From contig NZ_JAMYFE010000028.1 of the NCBI RefSeq assembly GCF_024129865.1, positions 1 to 64,000 of the forward strand: 64,000 bases of DNA, given 5' to 3'. Positions 56,501 to 64,000 of the stretch are shown here, piece after piece. The position numbers were made by a program, and so were the translations under genes. The stretch's first letter is position 1, and every line of letters begins with the position of its first letter. Source of the DNA: Stieleria tagensis (GTDB lineage: Bacteria > Planctomycetota > Planctomycetia > Pirellulales > Pirellulaceae). The notes under the pieces are model-generated. The model made no database searches. It was not told where the DNA came from and saw nothing but the letters and a program-made list of their open reading frames with translations.

Positions 56501-57681
56501 CTGGCAAGCTGAACGTGCTGGACCTGGGCGGCACGGCGTTCGGCCAATGCGGCGTTGAGATGTTGACGGGCGGCGCCAAACGGTTGACGCCGGACCTGTT
56601 GTTCGGCATCCAAACGATCGCGATGGACCCCGGTCAGTTTCGCCAAACGATCGAGATAAAACGCGTCACGGTACTCCGCAATGGGTTTCATCAGCGTGCT
56701 GAGCGTGACTTCGCTGGAATAGGCCGCCGGTCCGGAACCGCTGACACCGCTGGCCATCAACACCGTACCGGCCAAGACCGTCGCAGCTTCGGTCAACAAT
56801 TCGTCTTCGGACAAACACTGCTCTTCCTGCAATTCCAAATCGCTGACACGACTGAGCAATGCATCCAATGTGACCTGGCGCAAGACAAAGCGACTGTAGT
56901 AGCCGCCCGCGTTGACGCTGCGCTCGTCCCAACCGCCAAAGTGATAGTTGGGACGACGGTTGACCGGGTGATCAAAATCGTAGGCGCGGGGGTCCAATGA
57001 CAACTCGGCCAGCTGATCGAATTCAAACGAGGCGGCCCGCAAGACGTCCGGGTCGGTGTCTTCGAGAATGATAATCGTCCGCGAGATCAGTTCATCATAG
57101 GTGCCTGCCGAAACACCCGAACCTTGCACATACAGCGGGATCGGACGCACAAATTCATGCGGATAGGGTTGGCAACGACGATTTTCCAAGATCGCGACCG
57201 GCCGATAGCCGACGAAGTCGTTCAGATCCAAAATCGCTTGGTGCACCAACCCGACGATGGATTCGTCACTCGGAGCGGTGTCCCGTTGCTGGTACAAACC
57301 CAGCAATGCTTCGGCCGCCCGCGCCATAAAGAACCCGTTGAACAGGACCTCGGGTTCCTGATGAAACAACAGATCCCGGTGGTAATCCATGTAAGCCGGC
57401 AGCAGTTCGCTAAGCAACAGTCGCGACACCTCGCGCGCCTGGGAGACGTCTGCGAATGCGGAACTGGAACGTTCCAGCGAGTCCAGCGTTTGCTCGATCC
57501 AATTGTTCAACACCAACCACGCCGGCGTGCCGGTCAACGGCTTGCCCTGACTGGCATGGTGATACACCTCGTTCCATAGCGACGCGATCGCGGGATCGTT
57601 GCTGCCGCTGGAGAAGTTCAAATACCCCGCCAACCGCTTGAGCGAATCGTCGAGCGACTCCGGAGGGGGGATAATGGACAT
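53530..57681 (-). CDS. 1383-residue cytoplasmic protein of unknown function
   Basis: One of the longest frames here. It has no signal peptide or membrane helix and reads as almost wholly alpha-helical, with irregular helical pairs that recall tetratricopeptide or HEAT solenoids but no clean repeat. Recognisable landmarks are only compositional: a conserved-looking N-terminal block (residues about 100-260, with PYPHEFVRPIPLYVQGSGVS and RRPNYHFGGWDERS), an acidic insertion near 730-770 (EIPFDDDDVADGS), and a Glu/Leu-rich end. It starts 51 bp after the Lys-rich protein gene. I know of no function; it may be planctomycete-specific. Confidence 0.85.
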   Translation of the reverse strand: MSIIPPPESLDDSLKRLAGYLNFSSGSNDPAIASLWNEVYHHASQGKPLTGTPAWLVLNNWIEQTLDSLERSSSAFADVSQAREVSRLLLSELLPAYMDYHRDLLFHQEPEVLFNGFFMARAAEALLGLYQQRDTAPSDESIVGLVHQAILDLNDFVGYRPVAILENRRCQPYPHEFVRPIPLYVQGSGVSAGTYDELISRTIIILEDTDPDVLRAASFEFDQLAELSLDPRAYDFDHPVNRRPNYHFGGWDERSVNAGGYYSRFVLRQVTLDALLSRVSDLELQEEQCLSEDELLTEAATVLAGTVLMASGVSGSGPAAYSSEVTLSTLMKPIAEYRDAFYLDRLAKLTGVHRDRLDAEQQVRRQPFGAARQHLNAALAERRAAQVQHVQLARLYARMGYPDAATRQIDVVPAASARMICRIDCEITLGLRALRSGEFDRAMQVPTHVYDLIKRAIKCGALADPWDLIGFTGQFSLHPSPDCSVHDSRVDDLLYLVDQLFSYMARVWSEAAARNDTAAYQTISVLYRDVAEWWRQFGAYTVESLEAADPLESYDSASLVARALRVWHEGGAAAGDIKFWKPHAEFFDSPRAYSLVISALLERRDFLPSMALLVHWLCNAQQIGLRQGGNSLPRLAERWLMKLRGQFQDGLTIGKPIESGDAVLDDPAAIWPLARKCFDYFEANAEEFWSAPAFDLAERRKPPRDWDQELAGEIPFDDDDVADGSQLFDSAYEGVTYRDSTDDGIDGAIYENSGDGSRDELEAEWKRLVDRLSFLQSMARMWSVAADIVVADAVSDDPARAADQLEALQNWAKRAKENRIGLLELLDAVREYKISPGGSDSESMRDYDRSRVLRDSLMERIIGTAVEMSDARRLICGTIIAHVERHHSLHPGSSGADVAGAEAGLDEMSNDDVQAVKLYASLISGDSQTTRQLFPEYVDAISSENLLYIPLSRGGDPVKIYVARLRQRVLRHLMHWMPRRGLISEACRLLEVSRLMEQQNSVGIGAVTEFDSLFRDGFRALVESLTAGVAQQRDLEELNEDEKAIGEVLIPLVERLTETMLGSWLAHSQTLRLSPLESVNDRQSWERLVEFIRDYGDPIFTQVFLQLGNVRAILHQGVSDWLQRVIEEDDAQIADMQLFEDLRSGKLSMHQADRWITLVYESLIDHHAEYQDYNSTTTQSDRGDLVYMFMDFLRLRASYERIAWNLKPVMWAHDVLVRHRLENAAMLWRRSLSERIGAEAEKFVTRLRKMQQNYSMRMPTVADRIRERFVQPMTIARMRALVKPAMHDAENGGDSRRFELLEAEAELLARTPTGAGLDVPAWLAALEEEVEQLAKRSASSEIDPEALMTIPIIPLSVEQLNDQLDIAQSQGRRLPHMRGKKTD

Positions 57682-57732
57682 GTGGGGCGAGGCGTGAGTT
57701 GAGAAACGGCAGGAGAGGAGGTGAGAACGGGA

Positions 57733-58002
57733 CTAGTTCTTGGCAGCCTTCTTGCGAGTCGCTTTCTTCTTGGTGGCTTTCTTCGCCGTCGTTTTCTTGG
57801 CGCTCACCACCTTTTTCTTGGTTGCCTTTTTGCTGCCAGTGGCTTTCTTGGTGGCGGTCTTCTTCACAGCCACTTTCTTGCTGGTCTTTTTCTTGGCCGC
57901 TTTCTTGGTGCTCTTTTTGGCGGCCTTTTTCTTGCTGCCACCGAAAATATCGTCCCAGTTGTTGGAGTATTGTTCGTTCGTACCGACGCGCAAAATGGTC
58001 AT
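57733..58002 (-). CDS. Lys/Ala-rich histone H1-like protein
   Basis: An 89-residue protein. A short, non-repetitive head (MTILRVGTNEQYSNNWDDIF) is followed by about 65 residues of KKAAKK, KKTSKK and KKATKK repeats in which close to half the residues are Lys. This resembles eukaryote H1 tails and bacterial Hc1/AlgP-type DNA-binding proteins. Binding to DNA or RNA is likely. The conserved-looking head may be the interacting part. The opposite strand gives an artefactual Leu/Phe/Val-rich frame because AAG reads as CTT. Confidence 0.85.
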   Translation of the reverse strand: MTILRVGTNEQYSNNWDDIFGGSKKKAAKKSTKKAAKKKTSKKVAVKKTATKKATGSKKATKKKVVSAKKTTAKKATKKKATRKKAAKN

Positions 58003-58062
58003 AATGATCTAAGTTGGAAAGAGGAAAATTGAATGAAGGGGTAGCTGCTGGTCGGCGACGAC

Positions 58063-59739
58063 CTAGCCGGCGTGAATGCTCTTGTAGCGAGCTTGTTTGA
58101 CTTCATCTGGGTCTTCGCCCATCCGTTCACGCAAACCGCGCTCGTAGACTTCGAAGTTGCCTTCGCACCACGTCAGCTTTCCATCACCTTCGAACGCCAG
58201 GATATGCGTTGCCAGACGATCAAGGAACCAGCGGTCGTGCGAGGTCACGACGACACAGCCGGCAAAGTGCATGATCGCCTCTTCCAACGCACGCAGCGTG
58301 TCAACGTCCAAGTCATTGGTCGGTTCGTCCAACAACAACACGTTGCAGCCACGGCGGAGTAGTTTTGCCAGGTGGACACGGTTGCGTTCACCACCGGAAA
58401 GATTGCCGACCTTTTTTTCTTGGTCGGGGCCACGGAAATTGAATCGCGACACATAGGCCCGCGCGTTGACGTTGCGTCCGCCCAACACGATCGTCTCGGT
58501 GCCACCGCTGATTTCTTCGAACACCGTCGCATCGTTCTTGAGCGAATCGCGACTTTGATCGACATAACCCAAATCAACGGTTTCACCGATGCGGAACTCG
58601 CCGCTATCGGGAGCTTCCTGACCGGTCAGCATCTTGAACAGTGTGGTCTTTCCCGCACCGTTGGGACCGATCACCCCAACGATCCCGCCGGCCGGCAGGC
58701 GGAACGACAAATCGTCGATCAAGACTTTTTCGCCGTACGCTTTATGAATCCCAGTGCCTTCGATCACCAGTTCGCCGAGGTGGCGGTTGGATGGGATTTG
58801 GATCTCCAACTCATCCGGCCGATCTTCGAATTTTTCGGCTGCCAAGTCCTCATAGGCTTTGATTCGCGCCTTGCTCTTTGCCTGCCTCGCTTTGGGACTC
58901 ATCCGAATCCATTCGAGTTCCTGCGACAACGTGCGTTCACGCGCCTTCTGTTTCCGCTGCTCAATCTGCATCCGTTTTTGGCGTGCTTCCAACCAGGCGG
59001 TGTAGTTGCCTTCGAACGGAATCCCGCGGGCGCGATCGATTTCCAGAATCCACTGGGCGACGTTGTCCAGGAAGTAGCGATCGTGAGTGACAGCGACAAC
59101 GGTGCCGGGATAGTTGGCCAGGTGCTGCTCCAACCACGACACCGATTCGGCATCCAAGTGGTTGGTCGGTTCGTCCAACAACAGCAGGTCGGGTTGACGA
59201 ATCAGCAATTGGCACAGGGCGACACGCCGCCGCTCGCCACCGGAGAGGGTGGTCACGCTGGAATCACCGCGCGGTAAATTCATCACCGCCATCGCCATTT
59301 CGACTTGGCGATCCAATTCCCATAGGTTGTAGGTGTCGATGGTGTCTTGCAAACGCGCCATCTCGTCACACAACTTTTGCATTTCGTCGTCATCGCTGAC
59401 GTCGCCTAGCAGCATACCGATCTCGTTGAATCGGTCGACAATCGCTCGGCGCTCGGCGACGGCGTCTTGCACGTTTTCGAACACCGTCTTGGTTTCATCC
59501 AGCGGCGGTTCTTGTTCCAGGTAGCCGACCGTGAAACCTTTCCCGAGTCGGGCGACACCGTCGAAATCAGTGTCCTGACCGGCCATGATTCGCAACAGCG
59601 TCGATTTCCCGGCACCGTTGGGCCCCAGCACGCCGATTTTTGCGCCCGGGTAGAACGCCAAATTCACGTCGTCGAGCACCGTTTTCTGGCCGTGCTTCTT
59701 CGTCAGCCCTTCAACTTGGTAAATGTATTGCCTAGACAT
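58063..59739 (-). CDS. ettA: ABC-F translational throttle ATPase EttA
   Basis: A 558-residue soluble twin ABC protein of normal EttA length. First ATPase: GPNGAGKST (39-47), [17 protein letters not shown] and [15 protein letters not shown]. Linker: [20 protein letters not shown] with a Lys/Arg/Glu helix, the arm that reaches the P-site tRNA. Second ATPase: [25 protein letters not shown], and [14 protein letters not shown]. EttA binds the ribosomal E site and slows translation when ATP/ADP is low. It starts 7 bp after the guaA stop. Confidence 0.95.
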   Translation of the reverse strand: MSRQYIYQVEGLTKKHGQKTVLDDVNLAFYPGAKIGVLGPNGAGKSTLLRIMAGQDTDFDGVARLGKGFTVGYLEQEPPLDETKTVFENVQDAVAERRAIVDRFNEIGMLLGDVSDDDEMQKLCDEMARLQDTIDTYNLWELDRQVEMAMAVMNLPRGDSSVTTLSGGERRRVALCQLLIRQPDLLLLDEPTNHLDAESVSWLEQHLANYPGTVVAVTHDRYFLDNVAQWILEIDRARGIPFEGNYTAWLEARQKRMQIEQRKQKARERTLSQELEWIRMSPKARQAKSKARIKAYEDLAAEKFEDRPDELEIQIPSNRHLGELVIEGTGIHKAYGEKVLIDDLSFRLPAGGIVGVIGPNGAGKTTLFKMLTGQEAPDSGEFRIGETVDLGYVDQSRDSLKNDATVFEEISGGTETIVLGGRNVNARAYVSRFNFRGPDQEKKVGNLSGGERNRVHLAKLLRRGCNVLLLDEPTNDLDVDTLRALEEAIMHFAGCVVVTSHDRWFLDRLATHILAFEGDGKLTWCEGNFEVYERGLRERMGEDPDEVKQARYKSIHAG

Positions 59740-59746
59740 TCCTAAT

Positions 59747-61402
59747 TCATTCCCATTCGATCGTCGCCGGTGGTTTACTGCTAATGTCGTAGCAGACTCG
59801 GTTGACGCCTTTGACTTCGTTAATGATTCGTGTGCTGATTCGAGCCAGCAACTCGTACGGCAATCGACTCCAGTCGGCCGTCATAAAATCATCCGTATTG
59901 ACGCTACGGACGGCGATGGCGTTGTCATAGGTCCGAGCGTCGCCCATCACACCGACGCTTTGCACCGGCAACAGCACCGCAAACGTTTGGCTGGTGTCGC
60001 GGTACAGTCCGGCCGATTCAATTTCTTCGATCACAATCGCGTCGGCCGCTCGCAATACGATCAGTTTGTCACGTGTGACTTCGCCCAAACAACGGACCGC
60101 CAATCCGGGTCCGGGGAACGGGTGCCGCCACACCAGTTTCTCCGGCAACCCCAGTTCCAATCCCAACCGCCGGACCTCGTCTTTGAACAGATCTCGCAGC
60201 GGTTCAATCAATTCGAACCCGAGTTCTTCCGGCAGACCGCCGACGTTGTGGTGCAGTTTGATCGTCGCCGCCGGACCATCGGGATCCGCACCGCTTTCGA
60301 TCACATCGGGATACAGGGTACCCTGTGCGAGGAAGTGGGCGTTTTGGATTCCCTTGGCTTCCTCTTTAAAGCATTCGATGAAGTCGTGACCGATGCGGCG
60401 ACGTTTCTCCTGCGGTTCGGCGATCCCCGCCAGCGATGCCAGGAATCGGTCTTCCGCGTTGACGACGTGCAAGTCGGCTTTGAAATGGTTGGTGAACTCG
60501 TCGATCACCAACGCCTGTTCATTCTTGCGCAACAATCCGTTGTCGATCAGAATGCAGGTCAATTGAGACCCGATGGCTTTGTACAACAACGCGGCAACGA
60601 CCGAGGAATCGACACCGCCACTGAGTCCACAAATCACGCGGCGATCACCAACGGTTTCGCGAATTTGGCGGATCGTCACCTCGGCAAAATCACTGAGGTA
60701 CCAATTCGGCTGGCAATCACAAATCCCATGCACGAAGTTTGCTAACACTTGGCCGCCCAGCGGCGTGTGAGTGACTTCGGGGTGAAATTGCATGCCGTAA
60801 ATCGGCAACTCGCGGTGGCGAATCGCGGCGTACGGACAGGTCTTTGTCTTGGCCAGCACCTCGAATTGTTCACTGATCGCCGAGACCTGGTCCCCGTGGC
60901 TCATCCAAACATCGATCTGTGACGGCATGGCGTCAAACAGAGATCCTGGATCGACGATCTCGCACTGAGCGTGGCCGTATTCTCGCGTTGTCGTGTTGGC
61001 GACTTTGCCACCAAGTGCTTCGCAGGCCAGTTGCATCCCGTAGCAAATCCCCAACACGGGAATGCCCAGTTTGAACAATTCGGGATCGCAGCGAGGCGCC
61101 CCGGATTCGTAGACGCTCGATGGCCCACCGGACAGAATGATGCCTTTGGGCGCCAGTTCTGCGATGCGATCGGCCGACAAATCGTGGCGGACGATTTGAC
61201 AGTAAACATTCTGTTCGCGGACGCGACGAGCGATCAGCTGGGCGTACTGGGAGCCAAAATCCAGGACGACAATTCGCTGTTCTGTCAACGCGGCGGCACC
61301 GATTTCCGACTGACTTTCGACCGCGGCGTCGGTCGTCGAGCCGGAGCCCGATTCACTCGAGGATTTTGGACTGCCCGTCGAGTGGGCTGGCGAAACACTC
61401 AT
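59747..61402 (-). CDS. guaA: GMP synthase (glutamine-hydrolysing)
   Basis: A 551-residue enzyme from ATG 61402; the frame runs back to 61612 with a sequence unlike protein. A 40-residue Ser/Gly-rich head is an extension not usual in GuaA. The amidotransferase domain has [20 protein letters not shown] (Cys120) and MQFHPEV (His207, Glu209). The ATP-pyrophosphatase P-loop is SGGVDSS (261-267), and the C-terminal dimerisation domain ends in the usual PPATIEWE. It converts XMP to GMP. Confidence 0.97.
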   Translation of the reverse strand: MSVSPAHSTGSPKSSSESGSGSTTDAAVESQSEIGAAALTEQRIVVLDFGSQYAQLIARRVREQNVYCQIVRHDLSADRIAELAPKGIILSGGPSSVYESGAPRCDPELFKLGIPVLGICYGMQLACEALGGKVANTTTREYGHAQCEIVDPGSLFDAMPSQIDVWMSHGDQVSAISEQFEVLAKTKTCPYAAIRHRELPIYGMQFHPEVTHTPLGGQVLANFVHGICDCQPNWYLSDFAEVTIRQIRETVGDRRVICGLSGGVDSSVVAALLYKAIGSQLTCILIDNGLLRKNEQALVIDEFTNHFKADLHVVNAEDRFLASLAGIAEPQEKRRRIGHDFIECFKEEAKGIQNAHFLAQGTLYPDVIESGADPDGPAATIKLHHNVGGLPEELGFELIEPLRDLFKDEVRRLGLELGLPEKLVWRHPFPGPGLAVRCLGEVTRDKLIVLRAADAIVIEEIESAGLYRDTSQTFAVLLPVQSVGVMGDARTYDNAIAVRSVNTDDFMTADWSRLPYELLARISTRIINEVKGVNRVCYDISSKPPATIEWE

Positions 61403-61687
61403 GCAGCTCTGGATTGATTGAAGGGACCGAGGGGGGGCACCGCGGACCGCCGAGCGGGTCGCCACCGCCCAGCGAATCGGAGTTCGTGGGTGATTGCTAC
61501 GCAAGCGCAGTCGCCAATGCCAAACCGGGAGTGTAGAAAATGAGCCGGTGATCCCCAAGGGGCTAAACGCCGGGGAATCTGACAGAGACCCGAACACCGC
61601 CGCCGCCAGCACCTCTGGGTGATGGGCGACAGTCGCACGCGCGATCGCCGACGCAACCCAATCCCATGGACGACAAGGAAACAGCCA
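61403..61687. promoter_or_regulatory. Divergent region between guaA and surE
   Basis: About 285 bp expected to hold promoters for the leftward guaA-ettA run and for surE. No purine-riboswitch-like fold or clear promoter pair could be picked out by eye. Confidence 0.35.
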
Positions 61688-62449
61688 ATGCGAATCTTAT
61701 TGACCAACGACGACGGCGTTTTTGCCCCCGGACTGGCTGCGCTGGAACAACAACTGCGACTACTCGGCGAGGTGATTGTGATCGCCCCGGCTACCGAACA
61801 GTCCGGCGTCAGCCACTCGATCACCTTTTTAACACCCCTGGTCAGCAAATCGATCCATCGCGATGGCCGGCACTGGGCCTGGGCGGTCGAGGGTAGCCCG
61901 GCCGACTGTGTCAAATTGGCGATTGCCGAACTGCTGCGTGACAACCCGGTCGATCTGGTCGTTAGCGGGATCAACAACGGTTTGAACGCCGGCATCAATG
62001 TCTTGTACAGCGGGACCGTGGCGGCCGCGATCGAAGGCGCGTTCTTTGGCACCACCAGTGTCGCGGTCTCGCTGGAGTACGATCCGGATGCCGATTATCA
62101 GTCCGCTGCGGTGATCGCCAAAAATATCGTCGCCGGGATCGCCAAACACCCCGAAGCCAAAGGCAAGCTGTTCAACCTGAACATCCCCACCGAAGCCACC
62201 CGATCGCCAGCCGAGTTGCAAATCGTCCCGATGGGATTGGCCCAGTACGGCAACCGATACGAAAAACGCCAGGACCCCGGCGGCCGTGATTACTACTGGG
62301 CGCTGTGGGAACAACCCACCGAACCGCCGGCGGAAAAAACTGACATCACCGAACTCCGCAACGGAAATGTGACGTTGACCAGTTTGCAATTCGATATGAC
62401 CAACCATCCGTTGACCGACCAGATGACCGATTGGGGGTTAAAAATCTAG
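61688..62449 (+). CDS. surE: 5'-nucleotidase SurE
   Basis: A 253-residue metal-dependent phosphatase, ATG 61688 ([20 protein letters not shown]). The metal ligands are Asp8 and Asp9, Ser39 in [12 protein letters not shown] and Asn96/Asn97 in [25 protein letters not shown] is also typical. It removes phosphate from nucleoside monophosphates and short polyphosphates. A TPR-methyltransferase gene follows 103 bp later. Confidence 0.95.
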   Translation: MRILLTNDDGVFAPGLAALEQQLRLLGEVIVIAPATEQSGVSHSITFLTPLVSKSIHRDGRHWAWAVEGSPADCVKLAIAELLRDNPVDLVVSGINNGLNAGINVLYSGTVAAAIEGAFFGTTSVAVSLEYDPDADYQSAAVIAKNIVAGIAKHPEAKGKLFNLNIPTEATRSPAELQIVPMGLAQYGNRYEKRQDPGGRDYYWALWEQPTEPPAEKTDITELRNGNVTLTSLQFDMTNHPLTDQMTDWGLKI

Positions 62450-62552
62450 AACACGGCGGCGCCCGGCCTCTGGTATCCTGATGCAGTCGTAACGATTCGG
62501 AAACCAAAGCCGTCATGCGGGCATTCAGCCCAGCAAGCAAAGCGAGTTGCCC

Positions 62553-63857
62553 GTGAACGAGTCTTCTTCCACCCTGGACGCGGCGATTGATTGTTTGCAG
62601 CGCGGCGATCTGGCCGATGCCATTGCGGGCTTTCGCCAATCGATCTCGCAGCAGCCCGACAACGCTCGGGCATGGCACCTATGCGGTATCGCTCATGCCC
62701 GGCAAAACGACCTGGAATCGGCCGCCGAATGCTTTACAACGGCCGCCAGACTGGCCCCGACCAATCCCAACTATCACTACAACCTTGGTCTGGCTCATCA
62801 AAGCCTGAAACAATTCGACCAATCGATCGCGGCCTATCGCAGGGCGATCGAATTGAAACCCGATCTGGTCGAAGCCCAAACTAACCTGGGCAACAGTTTG
62901 AACGAGTCCGGACAAGCGGCCGAATCGATCGATCACTTTCGCAAGATGATCGAGTTGCTACCCAACGAAAGCGTCGGCTTCTACAACTTGGCAAACGTGT
63001 TGCAAGACAATGGTAACTTTGCCGAATCGATCACACAGTTTCGTCGTGCGATCGAACTGGACCCCGACTTTTCTTCGGCCCGAGAAAACTTGGGGCGCGC
63101 GCTGTCCGACGTCGAGCGATACGACGAAGCCACCGAAGTGTGGCAGCAATGGCTTGATCATGATCCGGAAAACGCCGTCGCCCGCCACATGTTGGCTTCG
63201 ATCACCGGCCAGGGCACCCCCGAACGCTGCGACGACGATTACGTGCGTCACACGTTTGACCAAGATTTTGCGAACTGCTATGAGACTCAGCTGGCACGGA
63301 TCCAATACCGAGTCCCGGAGTTGATCGGCCGGTCGATCGAATTGCTGGACACTCCGTTTTGTGATGCGCAAGTCCTGGACGCTGGTTGTGGCACCGGGCT
63401 ATGCGCGGGTGTCTTGCGACCGCTGGCCGAACGTTTGATCGGAGTCGATTTGTCGGCCGACATGTTGGCCCAAGCCGAAAGACTGGCGTGCTACGACGAA
63501 TTGCACGAAGACGAACTGACACACTTTTTGGATCACTGCGACCGGCGATTCGACCTGATCGTTTCCGGCGACACACTGTGTTACTTCGGACGATTGGACG
63601 ACGTGTTATCCAAAGCAGCACAGTGTCTAAGCCCTGATGGTGTATTGGTCTTTAGCGTCGAACAACATGACAACGAAGACCAGTCGTTCTGGTTGCAGCC
63701 GCATGGCCGCTACCGGCATGCCAGACCGTATATTGAACAAACAATCAAGCAAGCAGGACTGACAATCGTTGACCTCGACACGCAAACACTGCGCAAAGAG
63801 CGAGGACGTGACGTCAGCGGATTCATCGTCACCGCAACAGCCAACAGCAACCGTTGA
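62553..63857 (+). CDS. TPR-methyltransferase fusion
   Basis: A 434-residue protein. GTG 62553 (a TTG two codons earlier is possible) is followed by five to six TPRs (about 5-210, for example ARAWHLCGIAHARQNDLESA and YYNLG-type repeats ending in LDPDF). A class I SAM methyltransferase domain occupies the last 200 residues: AQVLDAGCGTGLCAGVLRP (motif I, from about 272), RLIGVDLSADMLAQAE and DLIVSGDTLCYFGRLDDVL. The architecture resembles methyltransferases that modify a partner bound by the TPRs; the acceptor is not known. Confidence 0.9.
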   Translation: MNESSSTLDAAIDCLQRGDLADAIAGFRQSISQQPDNARAWHLCGIAHARQNDLESAAECFTTAARLAPTNPNYHYNLGLAHQSLKQFDQSIAAYRRAIELKPDLVEAQTNLGNSLNESGQAAESIDHFRKMIELLPNESVGFYNLANVLQDNGNFAESITQFRRAIELDPDFSSARENLGRALSDVERYDEATEVWQQWLDHDPENAVARHMLASITGQGTPERCDDDYVRHTFDQDFANCYETQLARIQYRVPELIGRSIELLDTPFCDAQVLDAGCGTGLCAGVLRPLAERLIGVDLSADMLAQAERLACYDELHEDELTHFLDHCDRRFDLIVSGDTLCYFGRLDDVLSKAAQCLSPDGVLVFSVEQHDNEDQSFWLQPHGRYRHARPYIEQTIKQAGLTIVDLDTQTLRKERGRDVSGFIVTATANSNR

Positions 63858-64000
63858 TCGCCAGCGCCTGACACCCACCTCACAGCGACGGAGTCGCGGC
63901 AGAGGATAGCCTGGGGTCAGGCTGACTCGCCTCAGCGAGCCAGACGCAGCCCCAGGTCACGAGAACCTCCCGCGCCCACCCACATTCAGCGACGGAGTCG
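63858..64000. repeat. Palindromic repeat region at the right end
   Basis: CAGCGACGGAGTCG occurs at 63883-63896 and again at 63987-64000. Between them CCTGGGG (63910) and CCCCAGG (63956) close an imperfect hairpin whose tip is CTCGC-ctca-GCGAG. The GGGGTCAG word inside also occurs at the left end of the window. No gene is seen here. Confidence 0.55.

Noticed and set aside
57740-58012. Strongly hydrophobic 90-codon rightward frame that looks like a membrane protein
   Set aside because: Artefact of the Lys-rich gene on the other strand: AAG and GCC codons read as CTT and GGC/GCG, giving Leu/Phe/Val/Ala.
59723-60745. 340-codon rightward frame
   Set aside because: Antisense to guaA, which has full GMP synthase motifs.
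1-64000. tRNA, rRNA, prophage, restriction or other defence genes
   Set aside because: All gaps over about 100 bp were read for cloverleaf-type or conserved RNA words and all long frames for integrases, nucleases and phage proteins; nothing was found apart from the RAYT. A covariance-model scan would be more sensitive.

Overview
The window reads as a chromosomal segment of a planctomycete, most likely a member of the Pirellulaceae (Rhodopirellula/Rubripirellula/Stieleria-like). The basis is a set of lineage habits seen together: surface proteins that start with an 'LE(Q/R)LxxRxLLA'-type motif, a sigma factor next to a Ser/Thr kinase with TPRs, a CysCys-rich exported family, Gfo/Idh/MocA dehydrogenases, sulfatases and secreted glycosidases, a PEP-CTERM protein, a NatA/NatB-CPBP exporter, and 'QFSxxxLL' small membrane proteins. 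Genus cannot be fixed by eye. No rRNA, tRNA, CRISPR, integrase or prophage was seen.

Layout. 1-1122: tail of an off-window gene that runs into repeats, a 72-bp tandem duplication and a strong hairpin. 1123-2448: secreted alpha/beta hydrolase and an isochorismatase-like hydrolase, convergent. 2614-10211: a translationally coupled leftward operon (sigma factor, TPR Ser/Thr kinase, cohesin-like surface protein) divergent from a 916-residue beta-helix/cohesin-like/dockerin surface protein. 10258-16233: a coupled RND efflux operon (outer membrane factor, adaptor, pump). 16571-22171: GH2 glycosidase, HupE/UreJ protein, Cys-rich exported protein, OprO/P-like porin and a small basic protein. 22487-25530: ABC ATPase coupled to a permease fused to a CPBP protease. 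25544-31034: sugar isomerase, HD-GYP response regulator, Gfo/Idh/MocA oxidoreductase, sodium:solute symporter. 31354-36632: CAP-like protein, an overlapping hypothetical gene, a sulfatase, and a REP/RAYT module with six REP copies around a tyrosine transposase, then a secreted DUF1080-like protein. 37240-45642: Gfo/Idh/MocA, GH62 arabinofuranosidase, 12-repeat Sel1 protein, membrane protein, a repeat-rich 729-bp gap, PEP-CTERM protein, Cys-rich lipoprotein, PAP2 phosphatase.

45658-61402 is about 16 kb read entirely leftward: guaA, ettA, a Lys-rich histone H1-like protein, a 1383-residue protein of unknown function, rhamnulokinase, a membrane protein with an NfeD-type domain, 5-formyl-THF cyclo-ligase, FabH-like synthase, YqgE/AlgH, a PPP-type phosphatase, and a PhoR/PhoB-like kinase and regulator. 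61688-63857: surE and a TPR-methyltransferase, rightward; the window ends in a palindromic repeat.

Two functional themes stand out. One is polysaccharide use and sensing (GH2, GH62, DUF1080-like, sulfatase, rhamnulokinase, Gfo/Idh enzymes, symporter, dockerin/cohesin-like surface proteins). The other is phospho-signalling (sigma factor/kinase operon, HD-GYP, PhoBR-like pair coupled to a phosphatase). The best candidates for something not fully described are the sigma/kinase/surface-protein locus at 2614-10211, the REP/RAYT module at 34711-35687, the orphan 1383-residue protein, and the small Cys-rich exported proteins.
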